From JAVBMP01 sp031552195 (GTDB lineage Bacteria; Desulfobacterota; Desulfovibrionia; Desulfovibrionales; Desulfovibrionaceae), in NCBI GenBank assembly GCA_031552195.1, contig JAVBMT010000028.1:1-35327 (forward strand): a stretch of DNA of 35,327 bases, in the 5' to 3' direction. Shown here piece after piece: positions 23,371 to 35,327 of the stretch; the first letter of the stretch is position 1; each line of letters starts with the position of its first letter. The notes under the pieces were generated by a model. That model worked only from the letters and a program-made list of their open reading frames with translations, was not told the DNA's origin and searched no databases. The position numbers and the translations under genes are program-made.

Positions 23371-24798
23371 CTAAACCTGCTTTACCGGCAGCCAGAGGCG
23401 GACTTCCAGCCCAGGGCAGGCATTGCCCAGGCTTATTTCGCCATTATGCAGGGTGATGACTTCACGCACGAAGGGAAGGCCCAGCCCGCTGCTTTTTTTG
23501 CCGCTATCCGGACGGGGCAGGGAGAAAAATTTGTCGAACACCTTGGGCAGGGCGAAATCAGGAATGCCGGTTCCCCGGTCTTTCACGGTTATTTCCACCC
23601 CGTGTTTATCAGGCGCGCCCGTAAGGCTGATGAGGCTGCCCGGCGGGGCGAAATCCATGGCGTTGCTTATGAGGTTGCCCACAGCCTGGCGGAGCAGGAA
23701 TTCGTCAGCCTCAAAAGCGAGGTCAGCGGCCGAAACCGCTATTGTAAGACCTTTCTTCCGCGAATGCGGCAGGAAATTTTCCGCGATGCTTTGCAGAAAG
23801 GGTTCAAGCTGTATGGTTGTGGTATTGACGGTTCTTACATTTTCAAGGCGCGAAAGTTGCAGTGTGCGTTCTATGAGGCTTTGCAGGCGCTCCACGTCGG
23901 AATCTATGTTATTAAGAAATTTTTCAGCCGAGGCGCCGCTTGCTTCGTCACGCAAAATTTCCGCCGCTCCCTTTATGCCCGTAAGCGGGCTTTTCATTTC
24001 ATGGGTCAAGGCCCGGACATAGTCTTCAATATAATTTTTTCCTTCAAGCTGGGATTGCATTTCCCCGACCGCCTTTCCCAGCAGCCCGATTTCAGACGAG
24101 CCGAGCCGGGGCGGCCTTTCGCCTCCGCCTGAGCGCACTGAGCGCACATAGTCAAGAAGCCTGCGAAGCGGCCAGGTGATCCAGAACGAAATGAGCACCC
24201 CGAGCAATGAAGCGGTAACGGCCGCGAAGAGAAGGGCGGAAAGAAATTTCTTTTTGGCGATGCTGATGAAAAGCGAGACGCTGTCCTGCGATTTTCCGGC
24301 TGTGACAACCCCGGCTATCCGCCCGTTTTTCATTATTGGCGCGGCGATGTAAATTACGGAAGAGGTGGAATCTTTCGGGTCGATCCTGGTGGAACGCGCG
24401 CCGTAAGCTCCTTTGAGGGTGAGGTAAACGTCGCGCCAGCGGGAAAAGTCCGCCCCCGGGGCGTTGCGCCCGCTGGAATCGTAAAGCAGGGCGCCTTTGG
24501 CGTCTGTTATATAAATTTCCGTGCCGACGGAAGTTTTCAGCGAATCGTAAATTTTCGCCGAAAGCTGCCGGGTTTTCAGGCTTTGCATGGCCCGGTCTAT
24601 TTTCGCCAGCGGCAGGGTTTCGTCCTCTATTTCCTCGGCCAGCAGAGCGGCCAGAATCTCCGCCGTATCAATGGTGGCCTCTTCGATAGCCTCAAGGTAT
24701 CTTGGCCGTATGTCCTGGGAAATCAGAATGATGACAAATATGAACGAGCCGGCCAGCAGGAAGAAATAGCCCAGAATAATACGGATTCTGAGGCTCAT
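23371..24798 (-). CDS. creC: Sensor histidine kinase CreC
   Basis: A 475-residue inner-membrane kinase, the length of E. coli CreC. Membrane helices at about 8-28 and 186-208 flank a periplasmic sensor with the CreC-like YDSLKTSVGTEIYITDAKG and VIYIAAPIMKNGRIAGVV (a dCache/PAS-like fold). A HAMP linker follows, then the H-box ALTHEMKSPLTGIKGAAEIL with phospho-accepting His 266, the N-box NLISNAMDFAPPGS and the G-boxes VKDRGTGIPD and SSGLGLPFVREV. Its ATG overlaps the creB stop by four bases (TCAT on the plus strand). CreC responds to growth conditions and phosphorylates CreB. The sensor signal is not defined by sequence. Confidence 0.92.
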   Translation of the reverse strand: MSLRIRIILGYFFLLAGSFIFVIILISQDIRPRYLEAIEEATIDTAEILAALLAEEIEDETLPLAKIDRAMQSLKTRQLSAKIYDSLKTSVGTEIYITDAKGALLYDSSGRNAPGADFSRWRDVYLTLKGAYGARSTRIDPKDSTSSVIYIAAPIMKNGRIAGVVTAGKSQDSVSLFISIAKKKFLSALLFAAVTASLLGVLISFWITWPLRRLLDYVRSVRSGGGERPPRLGSSEIGLLGKAVGEMQSQLEGKNYIEDYVRALTHEMKSPLTGIKGAAEILRDEASGASAEKFLNNIDSDVERLQSLIERTLQLSRLENVRTVNTTTIQLEPFLQSIAENFLPHSRKKGLTIAVSAADLAFEADEFLLRQAVGNLISNAMDFAPPGSLISLTGAPDKHGVEITVKDRGTGIPDFALPKVFDKFFSLPRPDSGKKSSGLGLPFVREVITLHNGEISLGNACPGLEVRLWLPVKQV

Positions 24799-25550
24799 AA
24801 ATCTTCCCTCAGGGAATATCCGCTGCCCCGCCGCGTTATGAAGGGGTCTGTTTCAGGGCGGATTTCCCGGAATTTGGCGCGCAGTGATTTGATGTGCGCG
24901 TCAACCGTGCGGTCAAGGCTGGGGCTGTCGTTATCCCAGACCCTTTGCATCAGTGTCTCGCGCGAATACACATGGCCGGGCGTTTCCGCCAAAAGCGCCA
25001 GCAAGCGGAATTCATACCGGGTAAGCTCCAGCGCTTGCCCGCAGTAAACGGCCTGCATTTTCTGGGCGTTAATCAGAAGGGCGTTCAGCCGCCCCCGGCT
25101 GGAAGCCAAGCAATTCTCCCGCGGGCTGTCTTGCCGGCTTGAGCCTTCCGGCGCGTTTTCCCTTCCGTTTTCCTGGCCGGGCGCGAGAGACGGGCTGCGC
25201 CGCAGAACGCTCTTTACCCTGGCCGCAAGCTCACGCGGTGAGAAAGGCTTGGTGACGTAATCATCAGCGCCTATTTCCAGCCCGACCACCTTATCGACTT
25301 CATCGTCCCTCGCGGTAAGGAAAATTACCGGCAAGGCGGAAAATTTGCGAATTTCCTTGCAAAGTTCAAACCCGTTCATGTCCGGCAGGCCGACGTCAAG
25401 GATAAGCAGGGCGTATTCGCCGCTTTTCGCCAGCTCGAGGCCGGGCAGCGCCCTCATGCACCACGAAACCGCGTAGCCTTCACGTTCAAGCGAGTGCACA
25501 AGGGTATCGGCTATTGATTGTTCATCTTCAATAATCAGTATTTTCCGCAT
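24795..25550 (-). CDS. creB: Response regulator CreB (OmpR family)
   Basis: A 251-residue regulator; ATG 25550 follows GAGGA. The receiver domain (1 to about 118) has the acidic pair Glu 8-Asp 9, phospho-Asp 52 in LLILDVGLPDMNGFELC, and TAR and KPF motifs. LEIGADDYVTKPFSPREL closely resembles E. coli CreB. A longer than usual polar linker (about 120-160, rich in Ser, Pro and Glu) leads to an OmpR-type winged helix ending RTVDAHIKSLRAKFREI. It is first in the creBC operon and divergent from creD. The classical CreB target is the creD promoter, where a Cre-tag-like repeat is present. Confidence 0.93.
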   Translation of the reverse strand: MRKILIIEDEQSIADTLVHSLEREGYAVSWCMRALPGLELAKSGEYALLILDVGLPDMNGFELCKEIRKFSALPVIFLTARDDEVDKVVGLEIGADDYVTKPFSPRELAARVKSVLRRSPSLAPGQENGRENAPEGSSRQDSPRENCLASSRGRLNALLINAQKMQAVYCGQALELTRYEFRLLALLAETPGHVYSRETLMQRVWDNDSPSLDRTVDAHIKSLRAKFREIRPETDPFITRRGSGYSLREDL

Positions 25551-25701
25551 TTTTTTCCTCGCAGGACAAAGTTAGCCTAAAGATTTGCCGCCCGCAACCG
25601 TCAGCCGTCCGGGGTTGTCTTTCGGCGGGCGTTTATTTTTCGCCGCCATTTTGCTCTAAGCTTTTTTCTGGAATACGGTATGAAGTTTCCGCGCAGTGAA
25701 G

Positions 25702-25717
25702 ATGAATTCGGCGTGAA
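25702..25717. promoter_or_regulatory. Candidate Cre-tag (CreB site) in the creB-creD intergenic region
   Basis: ATGAA-N6-GTGAA; on the minus strand TTCAC-N6-TTCAT, one mismatch from the E. coli Cre-tag TTCAC-N6-TTCAC. Extra TGAA units lie nearby (GTGAA at 25696-25700, ATGAA at 25680-25684). The site sits about 85-100 bp before creD. Confidence 0.5.
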
Positions 25718-25800
25718 ATAAGAGTTTACGCCTTGTTTTACCAGCGAAGCGGGCTAGGTTGGAGGAAACAAAAAGTTTTCCAACAAACCGGAGGTTGAAC

Positions 25801-27207
25801 ATGATCGGCAGAGTTAAAACTTCGCTTGCTGAGGGCGGCGCGAACAATATCTTTATCCGCTTCGCCCTGATCGGGCTGATTACAATAGGGCTGCTCATTC
25901 CGCTTTTTCTGGTGCATGACGTCATCAGCGAGCGCAAGTGGCTGAAAAATGACGCAATGCACACTATTGCCGCATCCTGGGGCTGGAAGCAGTTTATAAG
26001 CGGCCCCATGCTGGTAATTCCCTATACCACCGAATGGTGGGTGGACGGCAAGGAGGAACTTGAAGACGGGCAGGTCAGAGTAAAGCCGTATTTGCGTTCA
26101 AAGTCGGAACATCTGCTGGTAGTATTGCCGAAAGATCTTGAAATTGAAGGAAAACTTGAAACTGAAACCAGGGCTTACGGAAGCTACGAAAACATCGTCT
26201 ATACCGCTCCGGTGAGGTTCAAGGGGAGTTACAGGCTGCCTGATGACAAAGATTTCTCACAGCATGACGGCAATGTGCTCAGGGTGCATTGGGAAAAGGC
26301 CAGGATCTCTTTCGGCATTCCCTATATGAACGGACTGGCGAATGAAAAAGTGCTCTGGAACGGGCAACTCTGCGATGCTAAGTCCGGAATCGGCATTCCT
26401 GGAATGAGGGAATCCGGGCTGCATGCGAACGTGGCGCTGGACCGCTCCCTGGAAGAGCAGGTTTTCGATTGCTTTTTTTCCATAAGAGGCGCGGAGGCCA
26501 TAGGTTTTGCGCCGTTCGGCGAACGTACCCGGGTGAAACTCGCAAGTTCCTGGCCTTCTCCGAGCTTTACCGGCAAATTCCTGCCGGCGGAAAGGAATAT
26601 CAGCGAAAGCGGCTTCACCGCTTCATGGGAAGTTTCTCATCTGGCCCGTTCCTTCCCGCAGATGGGTGAGGCTAAGAATTATGATTTGCAAGGTTGCGAT
26701 TCAGATTTTATAACCGTGGGAATTTTCGAACCGGTTTCGCTTTACACTCAGATGGACAAGGCCACCAAATACGCGGTTTTGTTTATTGTAATAACCTTTG
26801 TGGCCTTTTTCGCCTTTGAACTGGCAAGCCAGGCCAGGCTGCACCTGCTGCAATATTCCCTGGTCGGCCTTTCCATGGTGCTTTTTTACCTCACTCTGCT
26901 TTCACTGGCGGAACATGTGCCGTTTGCGGCCGCTTTCATCGCGGCTTCCGCCATTACCGTTTTCATGAACAGCCTGTATATCGGTTCCGCTTTGCGCAGC
27001 AAAAAAAGCGGCCTGCTTTTCGCGGGCATCCTCAGCCTCCTGTACGTCCTGCTTTATGTCCTGCTTAATCTGGAAGACGTGGCCCTGCTGGTCGGCACGG
27101 CCCTTCTGCTGTGGCTGATGGGAGTTCTCATGTTCATAACCCGCCATCTGCCGGTCGGCAACTCCGCAAAAAACGCGGGGGGGCAAGCGGATACGCCCGT
27201 CGAATAA
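25801..27207 (+). CDS. creD: Inner membrane protein CreD
   Basis: A 468-residue protein; ATG 25801 follows CCGGAGG (the longer frame to 25759 starts at TTG without a site). One N-terminal membrane helix (about 19-38) is followed by a large periplasmic domain containing the family's PVRFKGSYRLP, LRVHWEKARISFGI and SFTGKFLPAERNISESGFTA. About five or six C-terminal helices end near residue 455; FEPVSLYTQMDKATKYAVLF and VGLSMVLFYLTLLSLAEHVPF are typical CreD signatures. CreD belongs to the Cre regulon and is linked to envelope integrity and beta-lactam response in enterobacteria and Stenotrophomonas; its biochemical role is unknown. Confidence 0.93.
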   Translation: MIGRVKTSLAEGGANNIFIRFALIGLITIGLLIPLFLVHDVISERKWLKNDAMHTIAASWGWKQFISGPMLVIPYTTEWWVDGKEELEDGQVRVKPYLRSKSEHLLVVLPKDLEIEGKLETETRAYGSYENIVYTAPVRFKGSYRLPDDKDFSQHDGNVLRVHWEKARISFGIPYMNGLANEKVLWNGQLCDAKSGIGIPGMRESGLHANVALDRSLEEQVFDCFFSIRGAEAIGFAPFGERTRVKLASSWPSPSFTGKFLPAERNISESGFTASWEVSHLARSFPQMGEAKNYDLQGCDSDFITVGIFEPVSLYTQMDKATKYAVLFIVITFVAFFAFELASQARLHLLQYSLVGLSMVLFYLTLLSLAEHVPFAAAFIAASAITVFMNSLYIGSALRSKKSGLLFAGILSLLYVLLYVLLNLEDVALLVGTALLLWLMGVLMFITRHLPVGNSAKNAGGQADTPVE

Positions 27208-27227
27208 GGGAAGGGGGATGACAGCGT

Positions 27228-27275
27228 AGCGGCCCGGGGCAAACCGGTAAAATGATTTGCCCCGGGCCGCTTATT
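27228..27275 (+). terminator. Terminator of creD
   Basis: AGCGGCCCGGGGCAAA (27228-27243) pairs perfectly with TTTGCCCCGGGCCGCT (27256-27271), a 16-bp stem with a 12-base loop and TATTATTT after it. Confidence 0.88.
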
Positions 27276-27281
27276 ATTTGG

Positions 27282-27331
27282 CCGAAAAAGATCCGTATGG
27301 CGAACAATCATGTCTCGCCATACGGATCTTT
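27282..27331 (-). terminator. Terminator of rpoC (rpoBC operon)
   Basis: A perfect 17-bp stem: AAAGATCCGTATGGCGA (27287-27303) with 27315-27331 and an 11-base loop. On the minus strand it ends in TTTTTCGGC. A second small hairpin (27338-27355, CCCGGC/GCCGGG) lies between it and the rpoC stop. Together with the creD hairpin it insulates convergent genes. Confidence 0.88.
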
Positions 27332-27362
27332 ATTTCTTTCCCGGCAAGCCGGGAAGATTCAT

Positions 27363-31523
<4,161 letters not shown>

Positions 31524-31598
31524 ATAATACCTGCAACTTTTAAATTATCGCTGATTTCCTGAAAGGGCTGGGACAACTTTCCCGGTCTCCGTGGCCGC

Positions 31599-34500
31599 TT
31601 AATCCTCGCTTACAGGCGAGTTGCTGAAGCCCTGGTTTCGCCTGGGCTTCTTTTTACCCTCTTCCTGATGCAAGGTGACGTTAAGGGCCAGAGACATAAG
31701 TTCCTTCACAAGCACGTTAAATGACTCCGGCAGGCCGGCTTCAAGGAAGTTGTCTCCCTTGACTATTTTCTCGTACATTTTCACGCGCCCGGCCACGTCG
31801 TCGGACTTGACGGTGAGGAATTCCTGCAAAAGATAGGCCGCGCCGTAAGTTTCCAGCGCCCAAACTTCCATTTCGCCCAAGCGCTGGCCGCCGAACTGGG
31901 CCTTGCCGCCCAGAGGCTGCTGGGTAACCAGGGAGTAAGGGCCGGTGGAACGGGCGTGGATTTTTTCGTCGACCAGGTGGTGCAGCTTCAGCATATACAT
32001 AACGCCGGTGGTTATGCGGTTATGGAAAGCTTCGCCGGTGCGGCCGTCATAAAGCACGGTCTTTCCGTCGTCCGGCAGGCCGGCCCTGGAGAGCCAGCTC
32101 CAGATGTCTTCCTCGGAAGCGCCGTCGAAAACAGGGGTTTTGGTCACAATGCCGTTGCCGAGTTTTTTCACCGCTTCGCGGAAGTCATCGTCGCCGAGGC
32201 TGTCGACCAGGGCGTTGGTGGCCGCGTCGCCGAACACGCTCTTGACTTCCTCGCGCACCTTGCCGAGGGCAGCTCCGCTCTTGAGCAGTTCGGAAAGCTG
32301 AATGCCAAGCTCGCTGGCGGCCCAGCCGAGGTGCGTTTCCATAATCTGCCCGATATTCATACGCGAAGGCACGCCAAGGGGGTTCAGCACTATGTCCACC
32401 GGGCGTCCGTCGGCGAAGAACGGCATGTCTTCCTGCGGCAGTATGCAGGAAACAACGCCCTTGTTGCCGTGGCGCCCGGCCATTTTGTCGCCCACGTTGA
32501 GCTTGCGCTTTACGGCGACGTACACTTTGGCCATTTTAATCACGCCTGGGGGCAGGTCGTCGCCTTCCGTGACTTTTTCGCGTTTGGAATCGTAAATGCC
32601 CTTGATAAACGCCAGATGCTTCTCATAGTCGTTCAGCATGGCGTTTATGGCGTCGTTCGTTTCCTTGTTTTTGAAAAGCCCGTAGAACTTTTTCACCGGC
32701 ACGTCGGCCAGCATTTCAGGCGCGGGCACATGCCCGGCTTCGGCCAGAACTTCCTTTTTCTTGCCGAGCAGGTTCACGGCCAGTTGCTTGCCTTCGCAAA
32801 GGGCGATCATTTTTTCGCGCAACACGTCGCCCAGAACGCGCACATGGTCGGCTTCCTTCCTGTCAAGCGTTTCCAGCTCGTAAGCCTCGATGCTAAGGGT
32901 GCGTTCGTCTTTCTCGCCGGAGCGGCGGTTAAAGACCTTTACGTCTATAACCGTTCCTTCAATTCCCGGCGGAACCTTCAGCGAGGTGTTTTTCACGTCG
33001 CGGGCCTTGTCGCCGAAAATGGCGCGCAGGAGTTTTTCTTCCGGTGTAAGCTGGGTTTCGCCCTTCGGGGTGATTTTCCCGACCAGGATGTCGTCGGGGC
33101 GCACGTTCGCGCCGATGCGGATAATGCCGCTGGCGTCCAGGTTGCGCAACATGTCTTCGCCCACGTTGGGAATGTCGCGGGTGATTTCTTCCGGCCCGAG
33201 CTTGGTGTCTCTGGCCACGACCTCGAATTCTTCGATGTGCACGGAGGTGAAGACGTCTTCCTTGACCACGCGTTCGGAGATGAGGATCGAGTCTTCGAAG
33301 TTGAAGCCGCACCAGGGCATGAACGCCACGGTGAGGTTTTTGCCCAAAGCCAGTTCGCCGCCTTCTATGCCGGGGCCGTCAGCCAGCACGTCGCCTTTCT
33401 TGACGCGTTGGCCGGGGTGGCAGGAAGGTTTTTGCCCGAAGCAGGAGTTCTGGTTGGACTTGTGGTATTTTTGCAGCACATAGGCGCAAACGCCGCCGCT
33501 GGCCGGGTAAAGCTCGTTTTTATAGCTGACGATTATGCGGTCGGCGTCGGCATAATGCACCACGCCTTCTCCTTCGGCCAGAATGCAGGCCCCGGAGTCT
33601 TGCGCCACGTCGGCTTCCATGCCGGTGCCCACCAGGGGGCGTGAACTGCGCAGAAGCGGAACGGCCTGGCGCTGCATGTTCGAACCCATGAGCGCGCGGT
33701 TGGCGTCGTCATGCTCGAGGAAGGGAATGAGCGCCGCGGAAATGGAGACCATCTGGCCCGGCGAGACGTCCATCAGGGTGATGTCGTCCTTGGGGCTCAT
33801 GATAACGTCGCCTTTCATGCGGGCGGTGACGAATTCGTCCAGCAGGTTGCCGTCAGCATCGTGGCGGGCGTTGGCCTGGGCCACCACCTCGTTGTTTTCG
33901 CGCGAAGCGTCGAGGTAGGTGATTTCGTCGGTGATGCGCCCCTCTTTGACGATGAAATAAGGGGTTTCAATAAAGCCGAAATCGTTCACCTTGGCAAAGG
34001 TGGTCAAGGAAACGATAAGGCCGATGTTCGGGCCTTCCGGGGTTTCAATAGGGCAGATGCGGCCGTAATGCGAGGTATGCACGTCGCGCACCTCAAAGCC
34101 CGCGCGTTCGCGGGTCAGGCCGCCGGGGCCGAGGGCCGAAAGGCGGCGTTTGTGCGTCACTTCCGACAGGGCGTTGGTCTGGTCCATAAACTGCGAAAGC
34201 TGCGAGGTGCCGAAAAACTCCTTTAGCACGGCGGTAACCGGCTTGGGGTTGATCAGGTCGTGCGGCATAAGGGTCGCCACTTCCTGCAGGCTCATGCGTT
34301 CCTTTATGGCGCGTTCCATGCGCACCAGGCCGATGCGGTACTGGTTTTCAACCAGCTCGCCCACGGGGCGCACACGGCGGTTGCCGAGGTGGTCTATGTC
34401 ATCGGCCGGGCCGTGCGTGTCTTTAAGATAGAGCAGCTCTTTCACGGCCAACAGTATGTTGTCGTCGCTCAGGGTGCGCTTGTTGGCGTCTTTGGTGATG

Positions 34501-35327
34501 CCCAGGCGCTGGTTGAGCTTGTAGCGGCCAACCGGCGAAAGGTCGTAATAGTCCTGGTTGCGGAACAGGTTGTCAAAGAAGGTGGCGGCGATTTCCGCTG
34601 TGGGCGGAGAGCTGGGACGCAGGCGGCGGTAGATTTCCACCTGGGCGCTTTCCGTGTCTTGCGTTTTGTCTGAAACAAGGGTGTCGCGCAGAGAAGAGGA
34701 CGTTTCCGCCCCCTTGGTGTGCAATACGGCGATGCGGCCTATTTTGGCCTCGCGGATGTTTTCGACGATGCCTTCGGTAAGTTCTTCCGCGGCCGAGGCT
34801 ATAAGCTCTCCGTTTTCCGGGTGGAAGACGTCTTCAGCCAGGAAGAGGCCGTAAATAAAATCTTGCGGCACTTCGATGGAACCCTGACCGCTGTCGCAAA
34901 GGTTGCGCCAGGCGCGGCGGGTTATGGGTTTTCCGGCCTTTACCAGCAGGTTGCCGTCTTTGCCCGTAAGGTCGTGGTAAGCGTTTTCCTTGCGGTAAAC
35001 GTCTTTTTCCAGCTCCCAGCGGAGGCTGCCGTCTTTTTCCAGCAGGAAATGCTCTTTTTTGTAGAAATAATCGAGAATTTGCGCGCTGGTCATGCCCATA
35101 GCCTTGAGGAGTATGGTCACGGGCATTTTACGGCGGCGGTCTATGCGGGTGTAAAGTATGTCCTTGTGGTCGAAGTCGAAGTCAAGCCAGCTGCCGCGCA
35201 TCGGTATGATGCGGCAGGAATAAAGCACTTTGCGGCTGGAATGGGTTTTGCCCTGGTCATGTTCAAAGATAATGCCGGGCGAACGCTGCAACTGGTTTAC
35301 AATTACGCGTTCTGTGCCGTTTATTAT
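31599..35327 (-). CDS. rpoB: DNA-directed RNA polymerase subunit beta, N-terminus outside the window
   Basis: 1242 codons are visible, open to the window edge. The first visible residues are IINGTERVIVNQLQRSPGII, the conserved beta-lobe motif about 130-150 residues into the family. The apparent start at 35291 is an internal Leu codon, not the real start. The rifampicin region reads FGTSQLSQFMDQTNALSE and THKRRLSALGPGGL; the Asp, His and Ser equivalent to E. coli 516, 526 and 531 are all wild type. Further marks are TPEGPNIGLI, the KPGQRVKKGDVLADGP-like wall (here HPGQRVKKGDVLADG), KMAGRHGNKGVVS and the C-terminal KAQFGGQRLGEMEVWALE. The tail is Lys/Arg rich and ends FSNSPVSED. Confidence 0.97.
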   Translation of the reverse strand: MINGTERVIVNQLQRSPGIIFEHDQGKTHSSRKVLYSCRIIPMRGSWLDFDFDHKDILYTRIDRRRKMPVTILLKAMGMTSAQILDYFYKKEHFLLEKDGSLRWELEKDVYRKENAYHDLTGKDGNLLVKAGKPITRRAWRNLCDSGQGSIEVPQDFIYGLFLAEDVFHPENGELIASAAEELTEGIVENIREAKIGRIAVLHTKGAETSSSLRDTLVSDKTQDTESAQVEIYRRLRPSSPPTAEIAATFFDNLFRNQDYYDLSPVGRYKLNQRLGITKDANKRTLSDDNILLAVKELLYLKDTHGPADDIDHLGNRRVRPVGELVENQYRIGLVRMERAIKERMSLQEVATLMPHDLINPKPVTAVLKEFFGTSQLSQFMDQTNALSEVTHKRRLSALGPGGLTRERAGFEVRDVHTSHYGRICPIETPEGPNIGLIVSLTTFAKVNDFGFIETPYFIVKEGRITDEITYLDASRENNEVVAQANARHDADGNLLDEFVTARMKGDVIMSPKDDITLMDVSPGQMVSISAALIPFLEHDDANRALMGSNMQRQAVPLLRSSRPLVGTGMEADVAQDSGACILAEGEGVVHYADADRIIVSYKNELYPASGGVCAYVLQKYHKSNQNSCFGQKPSCHPGQRVKKGDVLADGPGIEGGELALGKNLTVAFMPWCGFNFEDSILISERVVKEDVFTSVHIEEFEVVARDTKLGPEEITRDIPNVGEDMLRNLDASGIIRIGANVRPDDILVGKITPKGETQLTPEEKLLRAIFGDKARDVKNTSLKVPPGIEGTVIDVKVFNRRSGEKDERTLSIEAYELETLDRKEADHVRVLGDVLREKMIALCEGKQLAVNLLGKKKEVLAEAGHVPAPEMLADVPVKKFYGLFKNKETNDAINAMLNDYEKHLAFIKGIYDSKREKVTEGDDLPPGVIKMAKVYVAVKRKLNVGDKMAGRHGNKGVVSCILPQEDMPFFADGRPVDIVLNPLGVPSRMNIGQIMETHLGWAASELGIQLSELLKSGAALGKVREEVKSVFGDAATNALVDSLGDDDFREAVKKLGNGIVTKTPVFDGASEEDIWSWLSRAGLPDDGKTVLYDGRTGEAFHNRITTGVMYMLKLHHLVDEKIHARSTGPYSLVTQQPLGGKAQFGGQRLGEMEVWALETYGAAYLLQEFLTVKSDDVAGRVKMYEKIVKGDNFLEAGLPESFNVLVKELMSLALNVTLHQEEGKKKPRRNQGFSNSPVSED

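Noticed and set aside
31956..33644. 562-codon plus-strand open frame opposite rpoB
   Set aside because: Antisense shadow of rpoB with the same His/Val/Phe-rich composition and no start signal.

Overview
The window looks like chromosomal DNA from a Desulfovibrio-like deltaproteobacterium (Desulfobacterota). The evidence is the style of the rpoB and rpoC proteins, the abundance of sigma-54 elements, sulfatase-family genes, and a DevBCA-type exporter beside a PEP-CTERM protein. This placement is inferred from the proteins alone. I saw no tRNA, rRNA or CRISPR array.

Layout. (1) 1-2670 is a mobile-DNA scar: the edge of an IS630-type transposase, a complete IS5-type element (139-963) with a broken transposase, an orphan coiled-coil gene of lower GC than the chromosome to its right, a decayed P4-type integrase and a decayed coiled-coil (possibly mobilization) gene. 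(2) 2699-4365 is a self-contained ArsR-family regulator and two-half permease operon, with a long palindromic operator in front and an intrinsic terminator behind. (3) 4464-5805, on the minus strand, holds a periplasmic BOF-fold protein and an EamA transporter. (4) 5860-10900 pairs a sigma-54 activator with two divergent, tandem sulfatase-like hydrolases. The shared intergenic region contains a sigma-70 promoter, a sigma-54 promoter and a 10+10 bp inverted repeat. Both hydrolases carry Thr where FGly-sulfatases carry Cys or Ser.

(5) 10994-21501 is the most interesting region. It contains a DevC/DevA ABC exporter, a HlyD/DevB adaptor, a CPBP protease of the exosortase-associated type, a PEP-CTERM protein with its own sigma-54 promoter, a 974-residue three-domain enzyme (FeeM-type N-acyl amino acid synthase, ThiF/E1-like adenylyltransferase, nitroreductase) and an OpgB-like phosphoglycerol transferase. 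Two direct copies of an approximately 117-bp repeat bracket the middle of this region. Together the genes suggest a cell-envelope or lipid-export pathway in which an acyl amino acid is made, activated by adenylation, oxidised or reduced, and exported. No exosortase gene is in the window.

(6) 21740-27207 holds a LamG-like protein, a solitary S24-type repressor, and a CreBC two-component system divergent from creD. (7) 27287-35327, on the minus strand, is rpoC and the 5'-truncated rpoB.
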